Positions 28,332 through 37,036 are shown, counted from the first letter of the stretch. The stretch: 64,000 nt of DNA from Salmonella enterica subsp. enterica serovar Typhimurium str. LT2 (GCF_000006945.2 NC_003197.2:434001-498000); one strand, 5' to 3'. Notes: a model not told the origin generated them from the letters alone. Program-made: numbers and translations.

Positions 28332-30179
28332 GTGTTAAACCGTTATCCTTTGTGGAAGTACATCATGCTGGTCGTCGTGATTATCGTCGGCCTGCTTTAC
28401 GCACTTCCCAACCTGTATGGTGAGGATCCGGCTGTTCAAATCACTGGCGTGCGCGGCGTCGCCGCCAGTGAGCAAACGCTGATCCAGGTCCAGAAAACGT
28501 TACAAGAAGAAAAAATTCCCGCTAAGTCTGTGGCACTGGAAGAGGGCGCTATTCTTGCGCGCTTCGACACCACCGATACCCAGCTACGCGCCCGTGAAGC
28601 GCTGATGAGCGTGCTGGGGGATAAATATGTCGTGGCGCTTAACCTTGCGCCGGCTACGCCGCGCTGGTTGGCGGCTATTCACGCCGATCCGATGAAGCTC
28701 GGTCTTGATCTGCGCGGCGGCGTTCACTTCCTGATGGAAGTGGATATAGATACCGCGTTAGGTAAACTCCAGGAACAAAATATCGATAGCCTGCGCAGCG
28801 ATCTGCGTGAAAAAGGCATTCCTTATACCACCGTTCGTAAAGAAAATAATTATGGGTTGAGCATCACGTTCCGTGACAGCAAAGCGCGTGATGAGGCGAT
28901 CGCCTATCTGACGCCGCGTCATCGTGACCTGGTGATTTCCAGCCAGAGCGGTAATCAACTTCGCGCGGTAATGACCGATGCGCGCCTGAGCGAAGCGCGT
29001 GAATACGCCGTTCAGCAGAACATTAATATTCTGCGTAACCGTGTTAACCAACTGGGCGTCGCGGAGCCTGTCGTACAACGCCAGGGCGCAGACCGTATTG
29101 TGGTTGAGCTGCCGGGTATCCAGGATACCGCTCGCGCGAAAGAAATTCTCGGCGCGACCGCGACGCTGGAATTCCGTCTGGTGAATACCAACGTTGACCA
29201 GGCCGCCGCTGCTGCCGGGCGCGTACCGGGTGATTCCGAAGTGAAACAGACCCGCGAAGGTCAGCCGGTGGTATTGTACAAACGCGTGATCCTCACCGGC
29301 GACCATATCACCGACTCGACGTCCAGCCAGGATGAATATAACCAACCGCAGGTTAACATCTCGCTGGATAGCGCAGGCGGCAATATCATGTCTAACTTCA
29401 CTAAGGACAATATCGGCAAACCGATGGCGACCCTGTTTGTGGAGTATAAAGACAGCGGTAAGAAAGACGCTAACGGTCGCGCCGTACTGGTGAAACAGGA
29501 AGAAGTGATTAACATTGCCAACATCCAGTCCCGGCTGGGTAACAGCTTCCGTATTACCGGTATCAGCAACCCGAACGAAGCGCGTCAGCTCTCGTTGTTG
29601 CTGCGTGCGGGCGCCCTGATTGCGCCGATTCAGATCGTTGAAGAGCGCACCATTGGCCCGACTCTGGGTATGCAGAACATCAAGCAGGGCCTGGAAGCCT
29701 GTCTGGCCGGTCTGGTGGTCTCCATCCTGTTCATGATCTTCTTCTATAAGAAGTTTGGTCTGATTGCGACCAGCGCGTTAGTGGCTAACCTAGTGTTGAT
29801 TGTCGGTATCATGTCGCTGTTGCCGGGGGCAACGCTCAGTATGCCGGGGATTGCGGGTATCGTGTTAACCCTTGCGGTGGCGGTCGACGCCAACGTTCTG
29901 ATTAACGAACGTATCAAAGAAGAGTTGAGTAATGGCCGCACGGTACAGCAGGCGATAAACGAAGGCTATGCCGGCGCGTTCAGTTCCATCTTCGATGCGA
30001 ACATCACGACGCTGATTAAAGTCATCATTCTGTATGCTGTCGGTACCGGGGCAATTAAAGGGTTCGCGATTACGACCGGTATCGGTGTGGCGACGTCGAT
30101 GTTTACCGCGATTATCGGTACGCGTGCTATCGTAAACCTGCTATATGGCGGCAAGCGCGTCACTAAGCTGTCAATCTGA
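28332..30179 (+). CDS. secD: Protein translocase subunit SecD
   Basis: 615-residue inner-membrane protein. With SecF it uses the proton gradient to pull exported proteins through SecYEG. One N-terminal membrane helix (about 10-27) is followed by a large periplasmic domain with the D1 motif GLDLRGGVHFLMEVD, then five C-terminal helices. These carry the SecD/RND family motif SMPGIAGIVLTLAVAVDANV with its conserved Asp. GTG start at 28332 after AAAGGGAA. Full length, with no deviation from E. coli SecD in length. Confidence 0.97.
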   Translation: MLNRYPLWKYIMLVVVIIVGLLYALPNLYGEDPAVQITGVRGVAASEQTLIQVQKTLQEEKIPAKSVALEEGAILARFDTTDTQLRAREALMSVLGDKYVVALNLAPATPRWLAAIHADPMKLGLDLRGGVHFLMEVDIDTALGKLQEQNIDSLRSDLREKGIPYTTVRKENNYGLSITFRDSKARDEAIAYLTPRHRDLVISSQSGNQLRAVMTDARLSEAREYAVQQNINILRNRVNQLGVAEPVVQRQGADRIVVELPGIQDTARAKEILGATATLEFRLVNTNVDQAAAAAGRVPGDSEVKQTREGQPVVLYKRVILTGDHITDSTSSQDEYNQPQVNISLDSAGGNIMSNFTKDNIGKPMATLFVEYKDSGKKDANGRAVLVKQEEVINIANIQSRLGNSFRITGISNPNEARQLSLLLRAGALIAPIQIVEERTIGPTLGMQNIKQGLEACLAGLVVSILFMIFFYKKFGLIATSALVANLVLIVGIMSLLPGATLSMPGIAGIVLTLAVAVDANVLINERIKEELSNGRTVQQAINEGYAGAFSSIFDANITTLIKVIILYAVGTGAIKGFAITTGIGVATSMFTAIIGTRAIVNLLYGGKRVTKLSI

Positions 30180-30189
30180 GGAGTGCGAT

Positions 30190-31161
30190 GTGGCACAGGA
30201 ATACACTGTTGAACAACTAAACCACGGCCGTAAAGTCTATGACTTTATGCGCTGGGACTTCTGGGCATTCGGCATCTCCGGGCTGTTGCTGATCGCGGCC
30301 ATTGTCATTATGGGCGTACGCGGGTTTAACTGGGGGCTGGATTTCACCGGTGGTACGGTAATTGAAATCACGCTGGAAAAACCGGCTGAAATGGACGTGA
30401 TGCGCGAAGCGCTGCAAAAAGCGGGCTATGAAGAGCCGCAGTTGCAGAACTTTGGCAGCAGTCACGACATTATGGTGCGTATGCCGCCAACCGAAGGTGA
30501 AACCGGCGGTCAGGTACTGGGTAGCAAAGTGGTGACGATCATTAATGAAGCCACCAACCAGAATGCGGCCGTGAAGCGTATTGAATTCGTGGGGCCAAGC
30601 GTGGGCGCCGATCTGGCGCAAACCGGCGCTATGGCGCTGCTGGTGGCGTTGATCTCTATCCTCGTTTATGTCGGTTTCCGCTTTGAGTGGCGACTGGCGG
30701 CAGGGGTGGTCATCGCGCTGGCGCACGACGTGATCATTACGCTGGGGATACTGTCGCTTTTCCATATCGAGATTGACCTGACCATTGTGGCATCGTTGAT
30801 GTCGGTGATCGGTTACTCGCTGAATGACAGTATCGTGGTCTCTGACCGTATTCGTGAAAACTTCCGCAAAATCCGTCGCGGGACGCCTTACGAAATCTTT
30901 AACGTGTCGCTGACCCAGACGCTACACCGTACGTTGATTACCTCCGGTACGACGTTAGTGGTAATTCTGATGCTGTACCTCTTCGGCGGTCCGGTACTGG
31001 AAGGCTTCTCGCTGACGATGCTGATCGGTGTCTCTATTGGTACGGCATCTTCTATCTATGTCGCATCGGCGCTGGCGCTGAAACTCGGTATGAAGCGCGA
31101 GCATATGCTGCAGCAGAAAGTCGAAAAAGAAGGGGCGGATCAGCCGTCCATTCTGCCGTAA
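30190..31161 (+). CDS. secF: Protein translocase subunit SecF
   Basis: 323-residue inner-membrane partner of SecD with six membrane helices. Conserved segments: GLDFTGGTVIEITL in the periplasmic domain, then GFRFEWRLAAGVVIALAHDV and IGYSLNDSIVVSDRIREN in the C-terminal helices. GTG start 30190 gives MAQEYTVEQLNHGRKV, matching E. coli; GAGGAG at 30178-30183 is the ribosome binding site. An ATG two bases earlier is out of frame. The operon ends at the intrinsic terminator 31184-31212. Confidence 0.97.
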   Translation: MAQEYTVEQLNHGRKVYDFMRWDFWAFGISGLLLIAAIVIMGVRGFNWGLDFTGGTVIEITLEKPAEMDVMREALQKAGYEEPQLQNFGSSHDIMVRMPPTEGETGGQVLGSKVVTIINEATNQNAAVKRIEFVGPSVGADLAQTGAMALLVALISILVYVGFRFEWRLAAGVVIALAHDVIITLGILSLFHIEIDLTIVASLMSVIGYSLNDSIVVSDRIRENFRKIRRGTPYEIFNVSLTQTLHRTLITSGTTLVVILMLYLFGGPVLEGFSLTMLIGVSIGTASSIYVASALALKLGMKREHMLQQKVEKEGADQPSILP

Positions 31162-31183
31162 ACACGTATTTAAGTGTTATCTG

Positions 31184-31212
31184 AATCCCGGTCATGCGAT
31201 CGGGATTTTTTT
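31184..31212 (+). terminator. Terminator of the secDF operon
   Basis: AATCCCG (31184-31190) and CGGGATT (31201-31207) form a 7-bp stem with a 10-base loop, followed by a T7 tract. Confidence 0.88.
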
Positions 31213-31239
31213 ATTTATGTACCATGACGATAAACATTA

Positions 31240-31257
31240 CTGACAGTATGCTGTCAG
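31240..31257. promoter_or_regulatory. Candidate operator of the VOC/WYL gene pair
   Basis: CTGACAG-TATG-CTGTCAG is a perfect 7+7 palindrome, 52 bases before the VOC gene start. A further half-site CTGTCATA follows at about 31263. The adjacent WYL-type regulator is the obvious candidate binder; this is inference from position and symmetry. Confidence 0.5.
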
Positions 31258-31308
31258 GAGCCCTGTCATACACTCCTCATGAATTTACCCACACTCGCAG
31301 GAGGATGT

Positions 31309-31674
31309 ATGAAAAACTTGATTAACTGGTTTGAAATTCCAGTTACTGATATGGCGCGTGCAATCGCCTTTTATGAGCAAGTGATGCAGATATCGTTACG
31401 TCGGGAAACCATGGATGGGGCGGACCTGGCCGTATTCCCGTATGCTGAACCCGGACCCGGCGGAGCGCTGATAAAGCAGGATGATGTCGCTCCAGTTGCG
31501 CAGGGAGTCGTTATTTATCTGCATACCGCCGATTTGTTAGCCTCGATTGAACGTGTCGTCCTTGCCGGTGGCAAGTGTGTTCTGGAACCCATGGTTCCCG
31601 GAGATGACATTGGAACCATCGCGTTGTTTATTGACAGCGAAGGCAACCGAATAGGTTTACATCAACCTGCGTGA
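31309..31674 (+). CDS. VOC-fold (glyoxalase/bleomycin-resistance-like) protein
   Basis: 121 residues, a single vicinal oxygen chelate domain, cytoplasmic. It starts MKNLINWFEIPVTDMARAIA, which is the standard first strand and helix (FEIPV.D..RA..FYE). It ends LFIDSEGNRIGLHQPA, the usual metal-site strand with Glu and the GLH tail. The substrate is unknown, and I do not assign glyoxalase I or drug resistance. Start ATG 31309 follows a strong AGGAGG. The WYL regulator begins 25 bases after its stop, so the two are probably one unit. K-12 has yajD directly after secF, so this pair is an addition there. Confidence 0.8.
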   Translation: MKNLINWFEIPVTDMARAIAFYEQVMQISLRRETMDGADLAVFPYAEPGPGGALIKQDDVAPVAQGVVIYLHTADLLASIERVVLAGGKCVLEPMVPGDDIGTIALFIDSEGNRIGLHQPA

Positions 31675-31699
31675 TATTTGCTAAATGTAGAGAGTCAAT

Positions 31700-32392
31700 A
31701 TGACCAGACGCGCTGACCGTTTGTTTCAGATCGTGCAAATTTTGCGGGGTAGACGACTGACGACGGCAGCGCTGTTGGCACAGCGGCTTGCGGTTTCTGA
31801 ACGGACGATTTATCGCGATATTCGCGATCTGTCGTTATCCGGTGTGCCTGTCGAAGGTGAAGCGGGGAGCGGATACCGTTTAATGGCAGGTTTTGATCTG
31901 CCACCCTTGATGCTTACCCATCGTGAATCGGAAGCACTGATGGTGGCTATACGGTTATTGAAAACCTGGGGCGGCGATTCGCTATCACGCGAGCTTGAAT
32001 CCGCCCAGGAAAAAGTGTTGGCCATTTTGCCGGAAGAGAGCCGCCGTAAAGCGGAGCAGACACGGATTTACGCTCCGGATTTGGGTACATCTCCACATTC
32101 GCGCAGCGCGTTTGATCTTATCCATCAGGCCGTTTCGGCGCAGCAGGTGTTGGCGCTACATTATCGTGATGAAGCGGGGCATCTCTCTTCGCGGGATATA
32201 CAACCGCTGGGATTGTTTTTCTGGGGAGAGCACTGGCTGCTGGTTGCCTGGTGTGAGAGACGGGAAGACTATCGGTGTTTTCGCCTCGATCGCTGTTTAC
32301 AAATTACTCCGCTTAACCGGCGATTTCGTGAAACAATCGACCGTTCTTTGCGTGATTTTTTGCGAAAAGTCGAGCACGAAAAAATGCCGTAA
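31700..32392 (+). CDS. WYL-domain transcriptional regulator (YafY-like)
   Basis: 230 residues. The N-terminal winged helix-turn-helix (about 1-60) is of the HTH_11/DeoR-like type: RADRLFQIVQILRGRRLTTA, then the recognition helix VSERTIYRDIRDLSLSGVPV. A linker follows, then a WYL ligand-sensing domain (about 130-210) with PLGLFFWGEHWLLVAWCE and RCFRLDRCLQI. Such proteins often control a neighbouring VOC gene. It is cotranscribed with one here, and a perfect palindrome lies upstream of both. Likely autoregulated. The ligand is unknown. Confidence 0.8.
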   Translation: MTRRADRLFQIVQILRGRRLTTAALLAQRLAVSERTIYRDIRDLSLSGVPVEGEAGSGYRLMAGFDLPPLMLTHRESEALMVAIRLLKTWGGDSLSRELESAQEKVLAILPEESRRKAEQTRIYAPDLGTSPHSRSAFDLIHQAVSAQQVLALHYRDEAGHLSSRDIQPLGLFFWGEHWLLVAWCERREDYRCFRLDRCLQITPLNRRFRETIDRSLRDFLRKVEHEKMP

Positions 32393-32561
32393 GATGTGAT
32401 AGCGATACCTCTAACGCTTGTAAAACGGGTTGATTGGTCATCAGTTTGCCTGAAATAGCCTTGCTTACCTGGATATATAAGTTGCACAGAATCATTGCTA
32501 AAAGCCCGGCTTCGCGGGAAACTGGGCATAACCCTTTGTATTATTCAGGTACCTGTTAATT

Positions 32562-32909
32562 ATGGCTATCATCCCAAAAAACTACGCGCGCCTGGAAAGC
32601 GGCTATCGTGAAAAAGCGCTGAAGCTGTTTCCGTGGGTGTGCGGACGTTGTTCCCGTGAGTTTGTGTATTCAAATCTGCGTGAGCTGACGGTGCATCATA
32701 TCGATCATGACCACACCAATAACCCGGAAGACGGCAGCAACTGGGAGCTATTGTGCCTCTACTGCCACGATCATGAGCATTCTAAATATACCGAAGCCGA
32801 TCAGTACGGTTCGACGGTCATTGCCGGGGAAGATGCGCAAAAAGATGTCGGCGAGGCGACTTATAACCCGTTTGCCGATCTGAAAGCGATGATGAACAAA
32901 AAGAAATAA
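32562..32909 (+). CDS. yajD: HNH nuclease-like protein YajD
   Basis: 115 residues. HNH fold with a zinc site from paired cysteines (VCGRCSRE and LCLYCHDH) around the catalytic HHIDHDHTNNPEDGSN. The sequence starting MAIIPKNYARLESGYREKAL matches E. coli YajD nearly throughout. The biological role is unknown; nuclease activity is a family prediction. Monocistronic. The 169 bases before it (32393-32561) contain no other gene. Confidence 0.92.
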   Translation: MAIIPKNYARLESGYREKALKLFPWVCGRCSREFVYSNLRELTVHHIDHDHTNNPEDGSNWELLCLYCHDHEHSKYTEADQYGSTVIAGEDAQKDVGEATYNPFADLKAMMNKKK

Positions 32910-33087
32910 GCAGACTGCTGACAAAGCTGTTGGTGCTGTTGAATGTTAGGTTACGCTTCGCTCCACCCAACGGAATCCGCAATATAAATGAATTATTGGT
33001 TTTCGTAGGTCGGATGCAATCTGGCATTTTTTCAGCCCCGGAGTTTGTCGCCAGCCCCAAATGTCCTGTAACGCATACATTGTCACT

Positions 33088-33119
33088 GGAATCCCGATCG
33101 CAAGGTTGGGATTTTTTTG
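33088..33119 (+). terminator. Terminator upstream of the ldr locus
   Basis: AATCCC (33090-33095) and GGGATT (33108-33113) form a stem, with extra pairing inside, followed by a T7 tract. It likely ends yajD transcription. The stretch 32910-33087 contains no open frame that I can support. Confidence 0.75.
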
Positions 33120-33151
33120 TTTTTAAGTCCTGCCGATACTGGCGAGCAGAG

Positions 33152-33346
33152 TAGAATCAGCGGTAAGCCGGGGCAACCCGGTGAGGCGCAATGTTGCGGG
33201 GGCTTGATCCCCGGTGGCCTTGTCGCTGGAAAGAGAAAACCCCCGCACATTGTTCGGTATTCACCGGCAACATTACGGGGGCTAACTTGACTCCAGACAA
33301 GTTGAGGATAGCCGCGAACCGTTGCCATTGCAACAAAGGCGGCAAT
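33152..33346 (+). promoter_or_regulatory. Promoter and structured leader of the Ldr-like gene
   Basis: TAGAAT at 33152-33157 is a plausible -10 with a weak -35. From about 33164 the leader is GC-rich and self-complementary: CAATGTTGCGGGGG (33189-33202) can pair with CCCCCGCACATTG (33239-33251), with one bulged base. A long folded leader overlapped by an antisense RNA is the standard layout of ldr loci. Confidence 0.6.
33233..33298 (-). ncRNA. Rdl-like antisense RNA to the ldr leader
   Basis: On the minus strand a near-ideal promoter reads TTGCAA (33333-33328), a 17-base spacer, then TATCCT (33310-33305). This places the RNA start near 33298. The RNA would run through GAGTCAAGTTAGCCCCCG and end at a CCCCCG...CGGGGG hairpin followed by TTTTCTC (about 33233). 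This matches remembered E. coli Rdl RNAs of about 60-70 bases, which block translation of the toxin mRNA. Ends are estimates. Confidence 0.75.
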
Positions 33347-33454
33347 ATGACGCTCACAGAGTTGAGCATTACTATCTGGCACGATCTGGCGGCACCAACG
33401 CTGGTCGGGATTGCGACAGGTCTGTTTTTAGGCTGGTGGCATCGCCGGAAGTAA
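33347..33454 (+). CDS. ldr: Ldr-family type I toxin peptide
   Basis: 35 codons starting MTLTELSITIWHDLAAPTLV with a basic end WWHRRK. It shows the Ldr signature WHDLAAP...GI...WW..RK known from E. coli LdrA-D, membrane-active peptides whose overproduction stops growth. One hydrophobic helix covers roughly residues 8-30. A longer frame from 33191 exists, but it runs through the structured leader and antisense RNA, so ATG 33347 is the real start; AAAGGCGG is a modest ribosome binding site. A single copy lies between yajD and tsx, with its own terminator at 33504-33531. The letter suffix of the symbol is not assigned. Confidence 0.85.
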   Translation: MTLTELSITIWHDLAAPTLVGIATGLFLGWWHRRK

Positions 33455-33503
33455 TGTGAAGTGGGCGCGACTCGCCGCCGCATGGCAGCATGCGCCCGAA
33501 ACG

Positions 33504-33531
33504 GGCCAGAGGACGACCTCTGGCCTTTTTT
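33504..33531 (+). terminator. Terminator of the ldr mRNA
   Basis: GGCCAGAGG (33504-33512) and CCTCTGGCC (33517-33525) are perfect 9-bp arms with a 4-base loop, followed by a T7 tract. tsx ends on the other strand 7 bases further on. Confidence 0.92.
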
Positions 33532-33537
33532 GCAGGT

Positions 33538-34401
33538 TTAGAAGTTGTAACCCACGACCAGGTAGCCGCCCCAGCCGGTAGATTTCGCGCTGAAATCGCC
33601 GTCGCCCCAGTTCAGTTTTGCGCCATTCTGCCACTGTCCGCCGTTATGGAAGTAACGCGCAACGACCGAGTAGTGCCAGTGATCGTAGTTCAGCGCCAGG
33701 ATATGGCTGGAAGCGATGGAGTTGCTGGTACGGTTCGGATCGTCGCCTAAATCAGATCCCCAGTCAAAGTTGGTAAAGCCGATATAGCTCAGTTTACCGC
33801 CCCACAGATCGGTGATGGGGACGAAGTATTTCACTTTGAAACGGTAGCCGTCCCATTCGTTTTCATTGGACGCGCCGTAGTTTTGCCACTGATATTTCGC
33901 ATACACGTTCAGCGACAGACCCATCGGCAGGCCGGTGTCGATATCGGTCCCCAGACCCATATACCACGTGCTCTGGCGGCTGGCTTTGTTATCGCCCATA
34001 TCGTAGATGTAGTTGTTGGCGAAATACCACTCTTTAAACGGGCCGAAGCTCAGGTCTGCGCCGGTCAGCTTATCAATTGAGAAACGCGGTTCGATTTCCA
34101 TGAACAGCGGAGAACCGTCGGACCAGATACCTTTATCGTTGCCGTTACCCCAATCAAAGGTTTTGGGAATATCGATATAGCCGTAGAAATCAAACCAGTC
34201 TTTTTTGGCAAATGCTTCATATTCCAGATAGACGTCGTTGTTCAATTTCGGCGAGAAACGGGTATGGTAGCTGCCTACCACGTTTACGCTCTGGTGCCAC
34301 CAGTCGGACAAATACTGCGGCTGATCATTTTCTGCTGCGTTAGCAGTAAAAGATGAGGTGAGCGCCAGCGCTGCGCTGACTGCGAGTAAAGTTTTTTTCA
34401 T
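33538..34401 (-). CDS. tsx: Nucleoside-specific outer-membrane channel Tsx
   Basis: 287 residues. A 12-stranded beta-barrel that lets nucleosides cross the outer membrane, and a phage and colicin receptor in E. coli. Signal peptide MKKTLLAVSAALALTSSFTA, cleaved before AEN. Typical segments are YLSDWWHQSVNVVGSYHTRF and WHYSVVARYFHNGGQW, with a terminal aromatic (YNF), the outer-membrane assembly signal. A little shorter than E. coli Tsx (294) because of surface-loop differences. Start ATG 34399-34401; the frame continues 35 codons upstream without support. The 299-base upstream gap holds its regulatory region. Confidence 0.96.
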   Translation of the reverse strand: MKKTLLAVSAALALTSSFTANAAENDQPQYLSDWWHQSVNVVGSYHTRFSPKLNNDVYLEYEAFAKKDWFDFYGYIDIPKTFDWGNGNDKGIWSDGSPLFMEIEPRFSIDKLTGADLSFGPFKEWYFANNYIYDMGDNKASRQSTWYMGLGTDIDTGLPMGLSLNVYAKYQWQNYGASNENEWDGYRFKVKYFVPITDLWGGKLSYIGFTNFDWGSDLGDDPNRTSNSIASSHILALNYDHWHYSVVARYFHNGGQWQNGAKLNWGDGDFSAKSTGWGGYLVVGYNF

Positions 34402-34504
34402 ATGTATGCCACTGTTTGAAATCCCTTGCGGGAGTGAAAAGAACGCAATTTGCGTTTCTAAATATTTCGTGTTTCTGCGGAGCCTATTATAAAAATCATT
34501 GCTC

Positions 34505-34580
34505 ACAAAAATATGTCTTGTTTCACATATCTATCATTTACGTAATCGATTGCGTTCACGTTTGCGCATTTTAGACGCGG
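34505..34580 (-). promoter_or_regulatory. Probable tsx regulatory region (CRP/CytR type)
   Basis: Within the gene-free gap 34402-34700, TGTCTTGTTTCACA (about 34513-34526) resembles a CRP site. ATTGCG and TTTGCGCA repeats near 34549-34570 resemble CytR half-sites. In E. coli tsx is controlled by CRP, CytR and DeoR. The matches are loose, so the exact sites are uncertain. Confidence 0.35.
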
Positions 34581-34700
34581 CGACAGTACTATCTTTCATG
34601 AATATTACCAATCCATGTCATAAATGACGGAAATGTCAGTAGGGCAACAAAAGTCGCGCGGGGGATGTTGCGGAACGCACAAAACGCTCCGCCAGAACGT

Positions 34701-35240
34701 TTATTGATTAACAGGCTGAATATCATGGATGCGAATGAAGCCTAACTGCGCCGGTGTGATCCCCTTCAACGGTAACGAAATATTGACATCACTGGGCGCC
34801 AGCAAGCTGGCTGGGGCATTTACCAGAAGGCTCTGTGCATTCACCTCCTGATAGTTCTCCGTAGTGCCCTGAAGTTGCCCGTACTCTACGGTAGCGCTGA
34901 ATGCCGGCAGTGGATCGCGGGACTCGCCCTGAATGTGTAACGTTGCGTGAGCGCCGTCTGCGACAGGCGTAATTTCCAGCAATGTCATACGTAGCGTACC
35001 GATCTGGCTCTCCAGCCGGGCAGGCGTATTGGCGCCAGGCAACAAATAGACGCCGCGGGTTGACTCCGCATTCAGCTTATTTTGTTGGGTAATTTTTACC
35101 GTTTCCTGATTCAGTTGGGTCATCTCTTTATTCAGGGTGCTAATGCTTTGATGCATCTGGCGAACTTCGCTCTGCGGCGCGCAGGCGGTCAGGCTCAAGA
35201 GACTTCCCACCAGGAGAATTCTTAGGTAACGTCTTGTCAT
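34701..35240 (-). CDS. yajI: Lipoprotein YajI
   Basis: 179-residue lipoprotein of unknown role. Signal peptide MTRRYLRILLVGSLLSLTAC ends in an LTAC lipobox with Cys at residue 20. A coiled-coil-like stretch follows (QMHQSISTLNKEMTQLNQET), then a beta-rich domain. Three in-frame ATGs lie close together. AAGGA is 10 bases before ATG 35238-35240 and overlaps or abuts the earlier ones, so I use 35240, as in E. coli. Divergent from nrdR with a 151-base gap. Confidence 0.9.
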   Translation of the reverse strand: MTRRYLRILLVGSLLSLTACAPQSEVRQMHQSISTLNKEMTQLNQETVKITQQNKLNAESTRGVYLLPGANTPARLESQIGTLRMTLLEITPVADGAHATLHIQGESRDPLPAFSATVEYGQLQGTTENYQEVNAQSLLVNAPASLLAPSDVNISLPLKGITPAQLGFIRIHDIQPVNQ

Positions 35241-35391
35241 GTCGATCATTTCCTTCATGGTTCGATAGCGTAATGGTAGTGCGCTATACGCACAAAGGCA
35301 CCGATCCTTTATCTCAAAAGCGCTCCGCCTTTGTTGTCGCGCCAGTTCAGGGTAAAATAACATTTCCTAAATCATCTGGTCAGGACGCCGT

Positions 35392-35841
35392 ATGCATTGC
35401 CCATTTTGTTTCGCCGTAGATACCAAAGTCATTGACTCTCGTCTTGTAGGCGAGGGCTCGTCCGTGCGCCGCCGTCGGCAGTGCCTGGTGTGTAATGAAC
35501 GCTTTACGACCTTCGAAGTGGCTGAACTGGTCATGCCGCGCGTGATAAAAAGCAACGATGTGCGCGAACCCTTTAATGAGGATAAGCTGCGTAGCGGCAT
35601 GTTGAGAGCGCTGGAAAAAAGACCCGTCAGCGCAGATGATGTTGAAATGGCATTGAACCATATTAAGTCACAATTACGTGCCACTGGGGAGCGTGAAGTT
35701 CCCAGCAAGATGATTGGCAACCTGGTCATGGAGCAGCTGAAAAAACTCGATAAAGTCGCGTATATTCGCTTTGCCTCCGTCTATCGCAGTTTCGAAGATA
35801 TCAAAGACTTTGGCGAAGAAATCGCTCGCCTACAGGACTAA
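35392..35841 (+). CDS. nrdR: Transcriptional repressor NrdR
   Basis: 149 residues. Represses ribonucleotide reductase genes when dATP is high. The N-terminal zinc ribbon is [17 protein letters not shown]...[12 protein letters not shown] (two CxxC pairs). An ATP-cone domain follows (about 50-140: [20 protein letters not shown]). First gene of the nrdR-ribD-ribH-nusB-thiL-pgpA order, with ribD starting 3 bases after its stop. I see no NrdR box pair just upstream, so autoregulation is not evident. Confidence 0.97.
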
Positions 35842-35844
35842 GCC

Positions 35845-36948
35845 ATGCAGGATGAGTTTTACATGGCGCGAGCGCTCAAACTGGCGCAGCGTGGACGTTT
35901 CACCACTCACCCTAACCCTAATGTCGGCTGTGTCATTGTTAACAATGGCGACATCGTCGGCGAAGGTTATCACCATCGCGCCGGAGAGCCGCACGCCGAG
36001 GTTCATGCGCTGCGGATGGCGGGCGCAAAAGCCAAAGGCGCAACCGCCTATGTCACGCTTGAACCCTGTAGCCATCATGGGCGAACGCCGCCATGTTGCG
36101 ATGCGCTGATTGCGGCCGGCGTCGCGCGCGTGGTCGCCGCGATGCAGGACCCGAACCCACAGGTCGCCGGGCGTGGGCTGTATCGCCTGCAACAGGCGGG
36201 TATTGCGGTCAGCCACGGGTTAATGATGAGTGAAGCGGAGGCGCTCAATAAAGGCTTCCTCAAGCGGATGCGTACCGGATTCCCTTATCTTCAGCTTAAA
36301 CTGGGCGCCTCCGTCGACGGACGGACGGCGATGGCCAGCGGCGAAAGCCAGTGGATCACCTCGCCGCAGGCCCGGCGTGACGTTCAGCGCTTGCGTGCGC
36401 AAAGCCACGCTATCTTAACCAGTAGCGCGACGGTATTGGCTGACGATCCGGCCTTGACGGTGCGTTGGGCGGAGTTAGACGCCTCTACGCAGGCGTCTTA
36501 CCCGCAGGAAAATCTGCGCCAGCCGGTGCGAATTGTTATCGACAGCCAAAACCGGGTAACGCCTGCGCATCGTATTGTGCAGCAGCCTGGCGAAACGTGG
36601 ATCGCGCGTACCCAGGAAGATAGCCGCGCGTGGCCCGATGCGGTTCGTACTATCAGCGTGCCGGCGCACAACGGACATTTGGATCTGGTTGTGCTGATGA
36701 TGCAGTTAGGCAGGCAGCAGATTAATAGCATATGGGTTGAAGCCGGACCGGGACTGGCGGGCGCGTTGCTGCAAGCCGGGCTGGTGGATGAACTGATTGT
36801 CTATGTCGCGCCTAAATTGTTGGGAACCCAGGCGCGGGGATTATGCGAATTGCCGGGGCTTGAGAAGCTCGCCGACGCGCCGCAATTTACCTTCAGCGAA
36901 ATACGTCATGTCGGCCCGGATGTTTGCCTGCATATGGTGAGCGCATGA
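35845..36948 (+). CDS. ribD: Bifunctional riboflavin deaminase/reductase RibD
   Basis: 367 residues. Steps 2 and 3 of riboflavin synthesis. The N-terminal deaminase (about 1-145) has the zinc site HAEVHAL and PCSHHGRTPPCCDALI. The C-terminal NADPH reductase (about 146-367) contains LKLGASVDGRTAMASGESQW and IWVEAGPGLAGALL. Start ATG 35845 lies 3 bases after the nrdR stop, so translation is likely coupled. The 88 bases before ribH have no FMN riboswitch features; in E. coli that element sits before ribB instead. Confidence 0.97.
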   Translation: MQDEFYMARALKLAQRGRFTTHPNPNVGCVIVNNGDIVGEGYHHRAGEPHAEVHALRMAGAKAKGATAYVTLEPCSHHGRTPPCCDALIAAGVARVVAAMQDPNPQVAGRGLYRLQQAGIAVSHGLMMSEAEALNKGFLKRMRTGFPYLQLKLGASVDGRTAMASGESQWITSPQARRDVQRLRAQSHAILTSSATVLADDPALTVRWAELDASTQASYPQENLRQPVRIVIDSQNRVTPAHRIVQQPGETWIARTQEDSRAWPDAVRTISVPAHNGHLDLVVLMMQLGRQQINSIWVEAGPGLAGALLQAGLVDELIVYVAPKLLGTQARGLCELPGLEKLADAPQFTFSEIRHVGPDVCLHMVSA

Positions 36949-37036
36949 GTTCTCCCGTCGAAAGGGGAGCAGCGCTCAAATTATTATGATAAAATCCGCC
37001 CCCCTGCGGGGCCAAATGAACCCTGGAAGAGAGAAT

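Noticed and set aside
33191..33346. 52-codon N-terminal extension of the Ldr frame
   Set aside because: It covers the structured leader and antisense RNA region and lacks a ribosome binding site. The known family is about 35 residues.
36949..37036. FMN riboswitch before ribH
   Set aside because: Only 88 bases, without the conserved multi-stem RFN pattern.
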